DNA from: Salminus brasiliensis
Lineage: Eukaryota; Chordata; Actinopteri; Characiformes; Bryconidae
Direction: 5' to 3'
Assembly: GCF_030463535.1 (NCBI RefSeq)
Contig: NC_132881.1
Span: 5,161,526 to 5,225,525 of the forward strand
DNA: 64,000 nucleotides
The notes under the pieces were generated by a model. It was not told the origin of the DNA, searched no databases, and was given only the letters and a program-made list of their open reading frames with translations. Below are positions 41,201 through 53,489 of the stretch, piece by piece. Made by a program: the position numbers and the translations under genes. The stretch's first letter is position 1; each line of letters begins with the position of its first letter.

Positions 41201-44200
41201 TCACTTCCTTTTTCCCCCACTAGTGTAAGCTATAGGAAATGCGTCCTAGAAAATCTTGAGGTGCTTCCAGCTCTGTGCTGATGTATTTAAATGAGGCCTG
41301 GTCCTACATTCACTGATGTGTATGGTGTGAAGGATTTCTGAATCTTTACTGTAATGACTATTTAATGACTATCATCTTACTGTGCATCTCGAGTCTCCAA
41401 GTGAAAGTGTGTGTCATGCAGTGTGAACTCTATAACTTACCTGGCGTTTCCCCTGTTGTCTGTCTCTCTCTTTCTCTGTAGTATTGGGTACCCAGTGGTG
41501 ACGCTGGGCTTTGGCTTCAAGAGCTATGTGAGCTACAAGATGCGTCTGCGGAAGCAGAAGGAGGTGCAGAAGGAGAACGAGTTCTACATGCAGCTCCTCC
41601 AGCAAGCCCTTCCTCCAGAACAGCAGATGCTGCAGAAACAGGAGAGAGAAGCTGAAGAAGGTAAGCAATTGAGGGGCTGGTAGGATGGATATGGCTAGAA
41701 AATATGATATTCTACTATAATTGTTCAGGTTATGAGTCATTTCTAAGAGAGCATTGTTCCAGCCTTCTCTTCGCCCGTCTGTCCCGCTCTCAATCTCACT
41801 CTTATCTCTGCTCTCCTAGCCGCAGCAGCCAAAGGCGTCCACGACGCCGACTCCCCTCCAGCAACTCAGAACGGCTCGGCCGGAGGCAAGAAGCCCGCGT
41901 CCAGTACGTTACCGGAGCTGGAGTACCGGGAGAAAGAAAGAGGCAAGGGCGAGAGCCGGGAGTCCAAGAAACAACACAACCAGAACCAGAACCATCACAA
42001 CAGCAGCAGCAGCAGCATCCTGCCAGTAGTGGACTATAAAGCTCAGGAGCTGGAGTACATGGAGAATCACGTGAGCAGTAAGAGACTGAGCGGCTCGGAG
42101 CTGCTGGGCAGCACAGAGAATCTGCTCCTGAAAGAGGACAACTCTTCGTCCTCATGCTCATCGTCCTCCTCCAACTCCACCGCCTCCAAAAATTACAAAA
42201 ACGCAAGTGGCGGAGGCGGGGCCGGCGGTAACTCGTCACCCCGAGGCCACGGCACGGCCAATGGCAGCGTGCCCTCCTCGGGCGGGCAGTCGACGTCCTC
42301 CTCCTCGGGGAAGGGCGAGAAAAAGCAGAAGTGTGGCGGTGGGAAGGGAGCTGGGTCCCACCGAGATCCTGTGGAGAACTGCATCCCTAATAACCAGCTC
42401 AGCAAACCTGAGGCGCTGGTCAGGTAAAACGGACATGCCGACACACACAAGCACTCAAATTTTACACAACAGAAAGCAAGGAGGCGGTGAACCTGATCTT
42501 ACATACACACCAGAACCATAACCTAATGTCTGTTGTTTTAAGGTTTACAAATTAAAGCAACATTATGTAGCAATTTTACCTTAAAATAGCAGCTTCAGAA
42601 TCACATTGATTCTCCACTGAAGCCCACATCATTTTTTTTTTAGATTCTGCTTCTGTATCTCTCAGCTTTGCCAGAAATTCATGTAAGCGTGTCCTCCTTG
42701 ATAAGTAGCTAAAACTGTGAACTGTAGGGGGAGCCCAGGAGCAGGTAATTCCAGTTTTCCATACTGCTTCTTTAAACTCATGAATAACTTTTGAAACTAT
42801 TTTTAAAACTATTCCGTCTTTTTTTATTTCTGTTACATTTTAGATATGTTAGCTAGAATGGAAGCCCTGGTAGCTCCAGGGCTTCAGTGGTGATGCCACA
42901 AGAACATAAAATTCCTTGCTTTTCCGGGATGGCTGGAATGGCCCTCCCTCTCCCCATTTCTCGGTGTGATGCTAGCCACACAGAAGGCTTTTTGGCTAAC
43001 TTGACAGAACCTGCTGTTAGTGTTCTCCTCAAAGATCAGCTGTTTAGCTCTCTGAAGACACTGTGAAAGTAAGATTTCTACAAGACCCTGTGTTTCGCAT
43101 GCTGCCTCTGAGCATACATACTTAAGCACAGTACATAAAAAAAAACCTACATGCTCAGTCCTTAACAACTTTTGTTCTTTTCAGAGGTCATATGGCTGCA
43201 TTTATGAACCAAAAAAAACCTTGTGTGCTAGATATGAGGAAGTTTGTGGTTTGAGTTGGCTGAAATCTGAAACCCAGTTAGTATCTGCTGTCTGTTGCTT
43301 TCAGCTCCTGATTAAAAACTGCTTATTTAGAGATGGGAGATTAAGTAGCAGCATGTTTAACTATTAGAGAGTTTGTAAGTCTTCAGGGCTGCAGGAACAC
43401 TACATTAACCACTCTCAGTTTTTAGCGTTCATGTTTAACCTGACGTTCCGTTTATATCCAGAGTGATATTTATGAACATGAGTCAGATGAGTAATGCAGT
43501 GTTCATACAGGTTCGTTTTGGACACATTTAGAGGTCTTAATTGTCCATACGGTCGTGGCTGCCTTCTGACTAGAATAGACGCAGAGGTATAATTATTGCG
43601 AAGGATTAGCTAATCCAGCTTTTCATTCATTCATATTCTTTAAGAGTAACTGCCCCATATGTCTCGCCACCAGGCTGGAGCAGGACGTAAAGAAGCTGAA
43701 GGCGGACCTGCAGGCGAGCAGGCAGACAGAGCAGGACCTTCGCAGCCAGCTGGGCTCCCTGGGCAGCTCGGAGCGCAGCATACGCTCAGAGCTCAGCCAG
43801 CTCCGCCAGGAGAACGAACTGCTGCAGAACAAGTAAGACACCGGTCTGTGAGATCAGAGTAGTATGTTGGTGTCCTGCAGCACCGGTGACGACAATAGCA
43901 TTTTTACTGTGTGCATCATGCATGTTAGGCTCCACAACGCTGTACAAGCAAAGCAGAAGGATAAACAGACGTTGGGGCAGCTGGAAAAGCGGCTAAAGGC
44001 CGAACAGGAGGCGCGAGCGGCAGCAGAGCGGCAGCTGTCGGAAGAGAAAAAGCGCAAGAAGCTGGAGGAGGCCACAGCAGCCAGGGCTGTAGCTCTCGCC
44101 GCCGCTTCCAGGTAACCCGTCACCTAAAAACTCAGGAGGCAAACCTGGGTTAAACTGCGTGATTTATCTTGGTGTGTGGTAAAGCAGTAAATGCAGCTAC

Positions 44201-46514
44201 AGCTGTGTGGTCCCTAAAGGCTGTCGCTGAGGTTGGGGTGGATTTGGGGGGGCGGCTCATGTGCTGGCTCTGTTGCATTCTCATGCAGGTGGAGGCTATG
44301 TCCTGATGGTCTCAGGTCGCCAGGCAGGCCTGATTAGCTACAAGTGTACAGGAGACCTGCATGTACTGCCTGACAGTTGAGTGTTAGTGTTTAACGATGT
44401 CGGATTGTTGGCTCCAGTGTCATAATAAGCTACATGGAGGGGGTGCGGAGGGGGACTACGTCTAGGGTAAGTGGGGAAACATTGTGTACAACATTGACTG
44501 GTTTTAAAAGAAGTGGGTTTTACACAAAGATGATTTGGGTTGGTTTGACAGTATGCAAATACTAGACCTTTATTCCAAGGGTGTTTGAGTCTTAATAAGG
44601 TTCCTCGCTGATTTTACTACATCAACCAGTACGTTCAGTAGAAAAGTACCTGATAAAATAATGACCCCTTTCTAATTTTGTTTCCTGCTCTTTCGGCCGT
44701 TAAGCTGGCTCCTGTGTAGCTGATGACTTTCTGTCTATCTGTCTCTCAGAGGGGAGTGTACAGAGTCTCTGAGGAGGAGGATCTCTGAACTTGAGGCTGA
44801 GTGTAAGAAACTCACGCTGGACATAAAAGTCAAAGAGGACCAGATCCATGACCTCGAGCTCAAAGTCCAGGTGCGTGTTGTGTCCACGTTCTAGTCCACT
44901 CTTCTGATGTGGAGAAGACTGGACTATTGCCTCATGCAACGCCACTGATGGTGGGCAACCTGACCTTTCACCATTTAAATCCAGTGTTGGTGCTTTGTCC
45001 CCCACAGGAGCTGCATAAGTATAAAGAGAATGAAAAGGACACAGAGGTGTTGATGTCAGCCTTGTCGGCGATGCAGGATAAAACCCAGCACTTGGAGAAC
45101 AGTCTGAGTGCAGAGACCAGGATCAAGCTTGACCTCTTCTCTGCTCTCGGAGATGCCAAGAGGCAGCTGGAGATCGCACAAGGTCTGTACCCGGATGAAG
45201 GAGCTGCAGAACGTTGGTGTTTTAAAATAATGCATCTCTGAAATGGTGCTTAAATCTGAATATATATGTGAACGTGAGGGTTTTATTTCCAGTTCTGCAC
45301 CCCTGCTATTGGTCCATTGGTCAAGAAATGTTCACACAGTATAAAGGGCAGCTGATGTGTTCAGTAGAAATCGGGAAACATGGACAGTTATGATGTGATG
45401 TACATCTTATCATTTTTTTTTTTTTTTAGAGCTGGAGCTTTTTTTCTTTGACGGCGGCAGCCTCTCAGTCAATGGCGATGTAACAAGTTCTGAAGTTCCA
45501 GCAGCTTCTGGTTTATGGCAGGCCTGTGCCTTCGTGGCTTCTTCTAGAGCTGGGCGATATATCGTTATTTAAAATATCAGGATATAAACAGAGCGGGATA
45601 TGGAGTGAGGCTTCGACTTTATCTGTCAGTTGGTAAAGTGCATACTTGAACAAATTAACGTTAAATGCTGTATTGTTATATTTCTCAAAGCTGGAATTCA
45701 GCAGTTTATTTAACTGGGTCCATTTACAATGAGTTAAATCAGTTCAATATTTGTTGCTTATATCATAATAAACATCCTCTATTAAATTGACTACAGCATA
45801 CAATGTACAATGGCCTACTAACGTAAAATTGTATCTCTAATGTGTACTGAGATGTTGATAATATTTAATTAGGGCTAAATTAGCTCCATTTTAAAAAGTT
45901 CTATTTAACCTACAGTTCTTAAAGTCATTTTTTACAGAACCTGGAACAACGTATATAATATCATGTATTGTTTATTGCCATTCATCTAAAATATATCAAG
46001 ATAGGATTATTATTTACTTTCTCTCTCTCTCTCTCTCTCTCTCCCCCCCCCATTGCTTTGCTCCGTTTTTTTTTTTTGCCCAGCCTTAGCTTTTTCTTAT
46101 TCGGTGACCGTGGGCTTCGACACAAGGTCATTACTTTTCCATAGAGACCCATCAGTCCGTTTAGCCGCACGTTTCACACCGCACTCCTCCTCAGGTGTCC
46201 GAGCCAGGCAGTCTGCATGCATGTGGGTCCTTGTTGCAGCGTTTTAGCGAAGTGGCTCTTCTGACGGTTGGCTTGGTACAGAAATCTAACGTGTTCCTCT
46301 TCTGCTTTCAGGTCAGATCCTGCAGAAAGACCAGGAGATAAAAGACCTGAAACAGAAGATCGCAGAGGTGATGGCAGTCATGCCCAGCATCGCTTATTCA
46401 GCAGATACCAGCAACATGAATCCGGTCGCCCCCCACTACTCCTCCAAGTTCATGGACACCAGCCCCTCCGGCCTGGACCCCAACGCATCCGTCTACCAGC
46501 CCCTCAAGAAATGA
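30687..46514 (+). CDS. maco1: Macoilin (MACO1/TMEM57), complete coding region in 11 exons
   Basis: Exons are 30687-30766, 35568-35709, 36876-37002, 39405-39528, 41482-41660, 41820-42423, 43674-43832, 43929-44111, 44750-44870, 45008-45182 and 46312-46514. Together they give 2097 nt, 698 residues plus stop, with consistent GT-AG junctions and phases. The N-terminus MKRRNADCSKLRRPLKRNRI, several helices in residues 28-180 (LKFLVVWALVLLADFVLEF, AFSVFFVCVAFTSDI, VSLWILFVYIEAAIRF) and the C-terminus LDPNASVYQPLKK identify macoilin. Exon 6 (residues 218-419) is a low-complexity, Ser/Gly/Asn-rich linker. Exons 7-11 encode long coiled coil (for example LRQENELLQNKLHNAVQAKQ). Macoilin is an ER/nuclear-envelope protein of neurons, linked in worms to excitability. 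It is longer than the human form (664), mostly from the linker. Long introns hold repeats listed separately. Confidence 0.97.
32203..32275. repeat. (TA)n microsatellite
   Basis: About 36 uninterrupted TA copies in maco1 intron 1. Tyr/Ile repeat frames on both strands are artefacts. Prone to cruciform formation and to assembly length errors. Confidence 0.97.
33235..33485 (-). repeat. SINE-family copy (minus orientation)
   Basis: 'GCTCCCAACACTAGGAGGGT', 'GACTCCGGCTGCTGATGGC' and 'AAAGCGGCTTGGCTC' are shared with the copies at 40680-40925 and 62820-63110. The tRNA-like head, expected at the right end, is decayed. A (TA)n run at about 33207-33230 adjoins the left edge. Confidence 0.6.
36015..36190. 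repeat. ~45-bp minisatellite with GGCGGGACTTT words
   Basis: Four imperfect copies of a unit of roughly 42-48 bases in maco1 intron 2. Each has 'AACCAGCTAACTG', 'TTGGCTCTTTTTG', 'CGAAGGGCGGGACTTT' and 'TTCCCT' or close variants. Confidence 0.75.
37566..37590. repeat. Poly-C run
   Basis: About 19 consecutive C in maco1 intron 3, flanked by T- and G-rich sequence. Likely polymorphic in length. Confidence 0.85.
38840..39185. mobile_element. Short non-autonomous element in maco1 intron 3
   Basis: The interior contains 'AAGCATTGAGCTGTAGAGC', 'GTGTTCTCTTGAATGATGG' and 'CAGTAGAGACAGTTACTCCA', shared with the copies at 18240, 39715 and 60770. The right terminal motif is decayed. No ORF of its own. 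Confidence 0.65.
39715..40045. mobile_element. Short non-autonomous element in maco1 intron 4
   Basis: The interior word 'ATTGAGCTGTGGAGCAGTG' is followed by 'CAATTCTTTTGGGATGAG', 'AGAGACAGTTACTCCGAC' and the right end 'AGGTGTCCCAATACTTTTG' at about 40019-40038. It is the best-preserved right half of this family in the window. Confidence 0.72.
40680..40925 (-). repeat. SINE-family copy (minus orientation)
   Basis: 'TCTACCCACCCGGAGAG', 'GCACGGCCAATTGTGATCTC' and 'AGACTCCGGCCACTGATGGC' are the reverse complement of words in the copies at 20395 and 49930. The decayed tRNA-like head lies at 40870-40925 ('CTTGTGACCTCTGGGCCATAG'). In maco1 intron 4. Confidence 0.65.
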
Positions 46515-48184
46515 ATGCTCGCTCCAGCTCACAACTCTCACCATTCATCTCTCTCTTTCTCTTTCTCTGTGTTCAGTTTTTCTCTTTCATAGGCCCAGAT
46601 ACAGATGTCTGAGGCTCAGAATGTTTCAGGATGATTTTTTTATTTTTTTTTTTTTTTTTTTTCTTTTCTCCCCCCTTCTCCTTCTACGGATACTTCTCAC
46701 CTGGTCAGAAGGATGTTGTATTGTGTGACTGTATTTGTTGTAGTAAAAAAACAAAACAAAAACAAAATAACAAAAAAAGACTTTTAAGGGACATTGCCCG
46801 TTGAGTAGGAAATTGCTGTTTTTTGGGTTTTTTTGTTTTTTTTTTCTTTCTGGTAAATATCTAGAAACCTCACAGAAGTTGGTGTGCTTTTTTTTTGTTT
46901 GTTTGTTTTTCTTTTTTTGTTTTATTTTTTTGGTGCAAAATTAAATTAGCATTTATTTTTGGCCTTTAATTTTAATTTGGGGAAAAAATTCTCTCCCTAA
47001 ATGACAGAAGGGGACTCTGGTCTCAGGGCTCCAGCATAAGGTCATTCTAGCTGTAATGCATTTTGCTGAATTCCTGCTTTTGATTTGAGGCCTCTCTAGG
47101 GATCCCTGGTCACACCGTTTAAAGGAACCCAAATTTGCCCCCCCAAAAAAACGTATCTAGAAATTCCTCATTCTGTCAACAACCCAAGCGCAGCGCCAGT
47201 CTAGCTGTTTTGGACTTTTGACGTTCAGTCATAGATAACCAGTGCCTTTAGACATGACCTCATTGGTGGAACTGAAAGGCCTTGTCCCCTTCCCAAGCCT
47301 CCGCCCAGCCAGCCCACCTTTCAATCGTATTGCAACTGCTATCGAACGCCAAAAACTTCCCTTAAAAATGTACGAAAACAAAAGAAGGCTTGTGAACATT
47401 TTCCATTTGATTCGGTCGCTTGTTTACATCTATTTATTTTGACATACGTTGCACTGTTGAGTGAAACTATGCTTAAACTGTAGCTTAGAAGGGAAACAAT
47501 GGGGTAACTTTAGATGGACGTGATGCATTGTACCTATGAGCATGTGAGGTCTGATTACTCCTGAAATTCAATTCCATTGGCCAGTCGATTCTCTTTATCT
47601 GATGAATGCTAAAACTTAGTCCAGTGCCAAGTAGCTAGGCCGATTTATTTTATTTTTTTTATTTTATTTTTTTTCTCCTTCTTTCATTTGTTTTTGTCCA
47701 GATTTCATTGACCAGGACTATGAGCTGCAGCCCCGCTGACTTGTGTCGGACACAACCGAGGTTTAAAAAAAAAAAAAAAGGAAAAAAGTTGAATTGTATT
47801 TTCTAGTTCAGTGTCTTGGTAGCCGAAAGCTGTTCGATGTTGCCACACGGTGGCGCCATTGTGCGTAGGAAAAGTATTGGGACTCAAGTTCTCAGTATTG
47901 CAGAGTTCACTTCATGCGAAGGACGGAGTGTTAAAGGAAATAAGGCCTCAACCAGAGCCTGCGGTCAGCCCTCGTTCTCAAAGCAGTAGGAGTCTCGTGG
48001 TGTTTGGTAGCAATGATTAAAACCTACTGTGCAAAGACCAGGAGGAGAGGACCTGAGTGGAACGTCCCATGCTAGGCTTTAGTGATGGTGCAAAAAATGG
48101 TGAGGGCAGTGGTCACCAACCCTTCTCCTGGAGATTTACCGTCCTGCAGAAGCTCCAACCCCAATGCAGCAGAATCTTACTACA

Positions 48185-49085
48185 CCATTTAAGGTGGATG
48201 GGATTTTTTTTTTTTAAATATATGCCATTACCTTAGTTATCCCCCATTACCAGACCTGTGTAATTACTGCTGCTGCTGTTCTTAATAACTTGTGTATTTG
48301 GCGTCTTTTGACTAGGAGAGAACCATTTATGCAAGCCGTTCAAACTTTGAGGGGTCCACATGTTCAGTATTTTCCATTAAATATGCTGTATTCTTAATCC
48401 CCAGACTTTCCATTCCACCTTAAGTGCTGCATCAGTTATGTTAGGGTGCCTTTAAAATATTCAAAATGTCCATTCCACCTTAAGTGTTGCAGAATTTCTT
48501 TTTCTGGAGCCTCAACTTTGTTGTTCCACCTTAAGTGGTGCGTCAGTTATATTTGGCCCCTCCTTAAATTATCCTAGTTTCCAGTTCCACCTTAAATGGT
48601 GCTGCAGTTCCTAGCCCTTCAGACTCGCGCTCCAGCCCTTATCCACCCAAAAAGCCCACCCAGAGATCTTTCATTCCACCTTAAGCGGTGCAGCAGTTAT
48701 ATTTCCCCCTCCCTATTTCAGATCCACCTTAAGTGGTGCACCAGTCACTCTCTAGCTCCTCAGACTTCAGCTCCAGCCCTAATACACCCACAAAGCTCAA
48801 GTTCTTATTCAGAATTTCCATTCCACCTTAAGTGGCACATCAGTTATATTCTGCCTCTCAAAGGATGCTAATTTTCTGCTCCACCTTAAGTGGTTTAGCA
48901 GTTCTAGCTCCTCAGACTTGAGCTCCAGCCCACAGCAGACGTTGGCTTTTCAATTAAACTTTCCGTTCCACCTTAAATGGGACAGCAGTTACATTTGGTG
49001 TGCAGTGTCCTCCAGACTTCAGCTCCGTCTGTAATCCAGCCACGAAGCCTCCTAGTCTTCTAATGCCATTTAAGGTGGAATGGAA
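48185..49085. repeat. Cluster of CCACCTTAAG motifs bounded by inverted copies
   Basis: Nine direct copies of 'TTCCACCTTAAGTGGTGC' or near variants start (at CCACC) at about 48415, 48475, 48526, 48587, 48676, 48724, 48823, 48881 and 48968. They are 48-99 bases apart and often followed by 'AGCAGTTATATT'. Between them 'CAGACTTCAGCTCCAGCCC' recurs. Two inverted copies (CCATTTAAGGTGGA) sit outside, at about 48186-48198 and 49066-49079. The motif itself is an imperfect palindrome around TTAA. No ORF. Confidence 0.85.
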
Positions 49086-49574
49086 AGTTTCAACAGTGAC
49101 CTCAACCTCGTCCTCCAACCCCAGTTCAACAGAGCAGCAGACTGAGTCCAGTTCAGTCTGGGTGTGGAGGTGACCCCTACAGGACTGGAGCTCTCCACCA
49201 GGAGGGTTGTTGACCAGTGGTTTAGGGCATTGGCAAATTTAGGGACTGAAGTTGGGATCTGCTTCTGCAGACCGTCAGGAACATCGCTGTGCTGTGTCCC
49301 CACAGGGATTTCTGGAGAACGAGGGTTGGCTGTTCGGCTCTGGATGGGACGAGTTTCTCGCCGGTCAGTGGTATTACTGTGTTAGGGCTACGAGATCGGA
49401 TTAGCCCGAGGGAGTCCTACGTGGTGTTGTGTAGTGATCAGCAGTGGTTGTTTTGAGCGAGTGTGTGTGTGTGTGAGTGTGTTTAAATTATGGTGTGTGG
49501 GAGACTGCAACATACGGCAATGTTTGTGGTCCCAAAAGTGTTCCCGAGAACGGTGATGTGTCACAGTGGACGTG

Positions 49575-49581
49575 GATAAAG

Positions 49582-49612
<31 letters not shown>
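49575..49612. repeat. (GAT)n microsatellite
   Basis: About eleven GAT copies (frame reads poly-Met or poly-Asp) just before the suggested maco1 polyadenylation region. Confidence 0.9.
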
Positions 49613-49614
<2 letters not shown>

Positions 49615-49914
49615 GAAGGCACTTGTTTGTGTTCTTGCCCTGCGTCAGCTCTCCTCCCTCTCCTGTTTTTCTTTCTTCAGACCTGACCGTGGCTGCATTC
49701 TCACTCTGTGAGGTTTTTTGAGGAATAAAAAGAATTTTTTTTTTCTGGCATCTCTGAAGTTCTTGTCCTCTGTCCAACAAAGGGAGTGGTCCAATGGTCC
49801 AAAGCGATGGTCAGTGGGGTCCAGATGTCTGAAACCCCTGGTGAAGATCTCCTTTGCGTTCTTTTCTGCTTGAATGCAGTTTTTATAAGACAATAATAAC
49901 ATCATTATGCCCGA

Positions 49915-50400
49915 GGTCCCTGAATTCAAATTCCGAGCCATGCCACTTTGGCATCAGCAGCCAGAGTCCCAGAGAGCACAACTGCTGTGTTTCTAAGGGT
50001 GGGTAGATGGCGCCCTCTCCCTTCAACACTTTATTTTATGTTTTACTATATTTATTTATTTTTTTATTTTATTTTATTAAGCCATGTTGGCCTGAAACGG
50101 TCGACTTTTGGGTGATGTGGTGGGGCAGGGGACGCGACGCTTTCCTCAGAGTGTATTGGCTGTCTAGTGATGCTCAAACTTTTAAAAGAGGAGGACCCAT
50201 GTGTTAAGTCCTTACCCCCCTGGCGTGGGTTAATTTGCAGAAGTAAATTAGAAGAAAAAGGGAAAATTTGATCAATTAAAAAACAAAATTGCAATTTAGG
50301 CCGCCAGTTACCCAACCCATACATACTCTTCCCCCGATGGCTAGCAGCATGACCGGGATTCGAACCCCTGTTCCTCTGGTCATAGTGACCGCTATAGTTA
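49915..50400. repeat. Two SINE-family copies, inverted, tail to tail
   Basis: The left copy (+) has a decayed B box 'GAATTCAAATTCC' at about 49920, then 'GGCATCAGCAGCCAGAGTCC' and 'GGGTGGGTAGATGG'. The right copy (-) ends with the plus-strand B-box complement GGATTCGAACC at 50357-50367 and the 'GATGGCTAGCAGCATGACC' head, the same as at 8680. They meet near 50190-50230. Confidence 0.6.
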
Positions 50401-50920
50401 GTGTCTGCTGGACCAAGCTTGCCATTTTTTTCCAGGTTTAAATAGAGGAGGAAAAAAACCCTGTATATTCAAAGTGGTTGCCGACTTCTCGACCCCTAAA
50501 GAACAATTCCCCTCAATTTCAAGAACACAGTTTTTTTCAGAATGTGTTCATACAAGGTGGGCCAGTGTAGTGTAGGGAGTCTTGTCCAAGCACTCTTATT
50601 GGTGTAGCCCAGCACAGTCACTCAGATTGGACGTCGACGTCTGATCTCACACATGGTGCAGCAGCTCACAGGCTAGTGGACAGTGGTCCGATCAGAAATC
50701 TGTTTGTGCCGCTCCAGCTAGTCAGTTGTGATGTAAGGGAATTAGCTATACAGTGAAACACGTGCTACTGTGAATAGCTAACAGAGTAAAAGACGGCTGA
50801 GTGTGTGTATATATGTATACGTGCACATATACAATATATGATTCATATAATATATATATTTACTTCTCTTATATATAATTTGTGTATATAATATATATTT
50901 ATGTATATGTATGTATCATA
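50400..50920. other. Intergenic sequence without recognised features
   Basis: Mixed sequence becoming AT-rich towards the (TG)/(TA) array. No exon or RNA gene seen. Confidence 0.5.
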
Positions 50921-50941
50921 TATTGTGTGTGTGTGTGTGTG

Positions 50942-51037
<96 letters not shown>
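50920..51037. repeat. (TG)n/(TA)n compound microsatellite
   Basis: About ten TG copies are followed by more than forty TA copies to 51037. Length is likely variable and assembly-sensitive. Confidence 0.97.
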
Positions 51038-51039
<2 letters not shown>

Positions 51040-51479
51040 ACGTGTGAGTGAGGTGGCCTGAGGTAGAGAAGCTTGTAGCACTGTCTGTTCATCACTAGGT
51101 GGTGCTGATGGCCAACGCATGATCAGCACAGTCTCAGCCGGCCTGTGGGCTCTGTCAGTGAACCAGACCACTGAAGCTGGTCATTAACAGCCCTCGCTTT
51201 TGGCTTAGGCTTAAAGAACTTCTACACCTTAACTCTCACTCGTGGGCAGTCTGAACTTTCTGCAAAGTTCTAGAGGCTAAAACAATAATGTCCATCAGTC
51301 AGACGAAATCTTTTCTTTCTGTTACTAAAGAAGAAATGAGACATTCTCAGGAAATACTTCTGAAAATAAAGTATTACAGAAAAAAGCAAAAAAGAGGACA
51401 AACACTGACCTACGAAGGACAGAAGGGCAGAGGGAATGAGATTGTTGGTGAGTATGAGATTCTTCATTAATAAATGATG

Positions 51480-52700
51480 CAGCACATTTCTGTTCCTGTT
51501 CGGGCTCGTGGTCTAGTGTAAACAGTTTAATTAGCTCATCTGTCAGGTTCCTAAAGCTGAGCTAAATCAGTTAAACTTAACCAGATAAACAAACCCAGAT
51601 CTACAGTGAATTTCTTCTGAACTTCAGATCCTGTGCTGATGTCCGGTGCTGGATGCTCTAAGAAGTTCCACTGCAGTTCTGGACATTGCTGAGTACCTCA
51701 GTAGTTTTGGAGCTGAATATGATGTATTTTAAATAATCACTTCTTCCCCCAAACTGTGTCCCGGTGTAATGTCCTATTTTCTTCAAATCAGAATCTCAAA
51801 AGATTCATTTTAAAAAATTTTATTAATTAGTGTCTCAATCACTTGATTTTCATTTGCTATCAAAAACTGTTCATCATTAATTGAGATAGTATAACAATTA
51901 CATTCTTCACAATTTGTGTCAAATATAAATATTATAATCAAATATTTTCTTGAATTTTTGAGTATCTTAAAAGACTGATTTTCTCAAACAATTTGTGACG
52001 TACTTTTCACTTGTATTTTCACGTACATTATTGTAATTAGTGTATCTTAAATGAGTGTATCTTTTCTTGTATAAGTGTATCTTTTTTCTATTTTGATTTA
52101 ATATATCAAAACTTCATCATTAATTGTGATAATACAACAATAACATTCAAGTTTTACAGCGTCTTAAGTTTCACATTTTTTGACATTTTACTTAGTATCT
52201 AAAATAAATCAAAATATTGATTTATTAAAAATAATCAAATATTTATCTTAAAATATAAAAAATAAAATAAAAATCAAATCAAATAAAATTTTCTCAAAAA
52301 AAAGAATTACTTACTTTTGAAATTTGAGTATCTTAAATCTTCTCAATTTTGATTTGTTACCTGTTGAAACTTACTTCTCACTTATATTTTTACTTACAGT
52401 CTTGAAATTTGACTTAATATATCTAAAAATATTGTAGTTATTATTTTTGTGTATAAATTTTCTTAATTTGGATTTAGTATATTAAAGAAAAGGTCACTGA
52501 AGAGAATGTCAAAATCATTTCCATCATGGATTTTGTTTAGTTAATATCTCATTTTTAGAAATCATTGCTGTTTTGACACAGTAAGACATTATTTCTGACC
52601 CACAAAGTCGCCCCTTTGTCATACTGCTGCTAACCGAAGCAGAAGGTTTGTCCACCTCTACTCTGCTGCTGTTATTGGCGACCATAGCTTAGGCCACTCT
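51480..52700. other. AT-rich intergenic desert
   Basis: Very AT-rich, with repeated words 'TATCTTAAA', 'AGTATCTTAAA' and 'TTGATTTAATAT' that look like an old degenerate tandem structure, but no clean unit. No exon was recognised. Confidence 0.45.
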
Positions 52701-52946
52701 GCACGGCTCTCCTGCTCTCGTACAGTGAAGGGTGTAATGCTAGCCGGGCTGTAAGGATGTGTGGCTGTGTGTTCACATGTGCAGATCTATTTATAAACCC
52801 TCGTCTTATTCCTGTGCTAAGCTACTCTTCACTATGAGGGCTTGGATTTGCTGGAGAGTCGCGCAGGAACGTATTGATGACCTCAATCCAGAGATGAGTT
52901 TGAGTTTGTGAAGAAGATCTGCAGTCCTTATTTCTCTACACTTAAC

Positions 52947-52949
52947 ACA

Positions 52950-52999
<50 letters not shown>
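52947..52999. repeat. (CA)n microsatellite
   Basis: About 25 CA copies followed by TCTCTCTC. His/Thr and Val/Cys repeat frames are artefacts. Confidence 0.97.
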
Positions 53000-53001
<2 letters not shown>

Positions 53002-53489
53002 CTCTCTTTCTATCTCCCTGCTTTGCTCTCCTCTCTGAAGCACAATTACTCCAGAGCTCCCCTGGTGAGCCCTGGGCCCAAATCCTTCCTCAAACTGTGG
53101 ATTTAGGTGGCGAGAAGAGGAGAACTGAAGTATTTACTTCCTTGGCTCTGTTTGTTATGCATAGGAGGCTGTTAGCCACACAAGTAAAGTAAATGACCGC
53201 TGCATTTCTGAGAGCGAGGCTTTATGCCCACCAGCTGGAAGAATGCACGCAATTAACCTATTTAACCTGCTGTGCAGGAAGGTGAAGACACCTTCTCTGG
53301 ACGTTCCCACCATCTAACTCTGCTCTCTCTGTTCTCTGTAATGGATGAGTATTGAGAGGGTCAGTTAACCATGTCCCCACCTGGTCCTAGCCCTGGTGTT
53401 GAGGTGGACAGATTGACATCAAGATGGGAGGACTGATGTTGACGTGACATGGCTGGTGCTGAGGTGCAGGAGAAGTGTTGAGGGAAGAG

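Larger units (their letters stand above)
46515..49740 (+). other. maco1: Probable long maco1 3' UTR
   Basis: T- and A-rich sequence follows the stop codon (poly-T runs at 46640-46670, 46830 and 46890). The first strong AATAAA with a following T-rich context is at 49724-49729, which would give a 3.2-kb 3' UTR. This is an inference: shorter UTRs ending at weaker signals (for example ATTAAA near 46941) are possible. It contains the CCACCTTAAG cluster at 48185-49085 and, at 47868, a copy of the 'AAAGTATTGGGAC' word. Confidence 0.5.

Noticed and set aside
41802-42450. Antisense and shifted frames over maco1 exon 6 (up to 145 codons)
   Set aside because: Shadows of the GC-rich low-complexity macoilin linker. 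The sense frame has correct splice junctions and family similarity.
50899-51171. Tyr/Ile repeat protein over the (TA)n array
   Set aside because: Microsatellite artefact, as also at 32079-32371.
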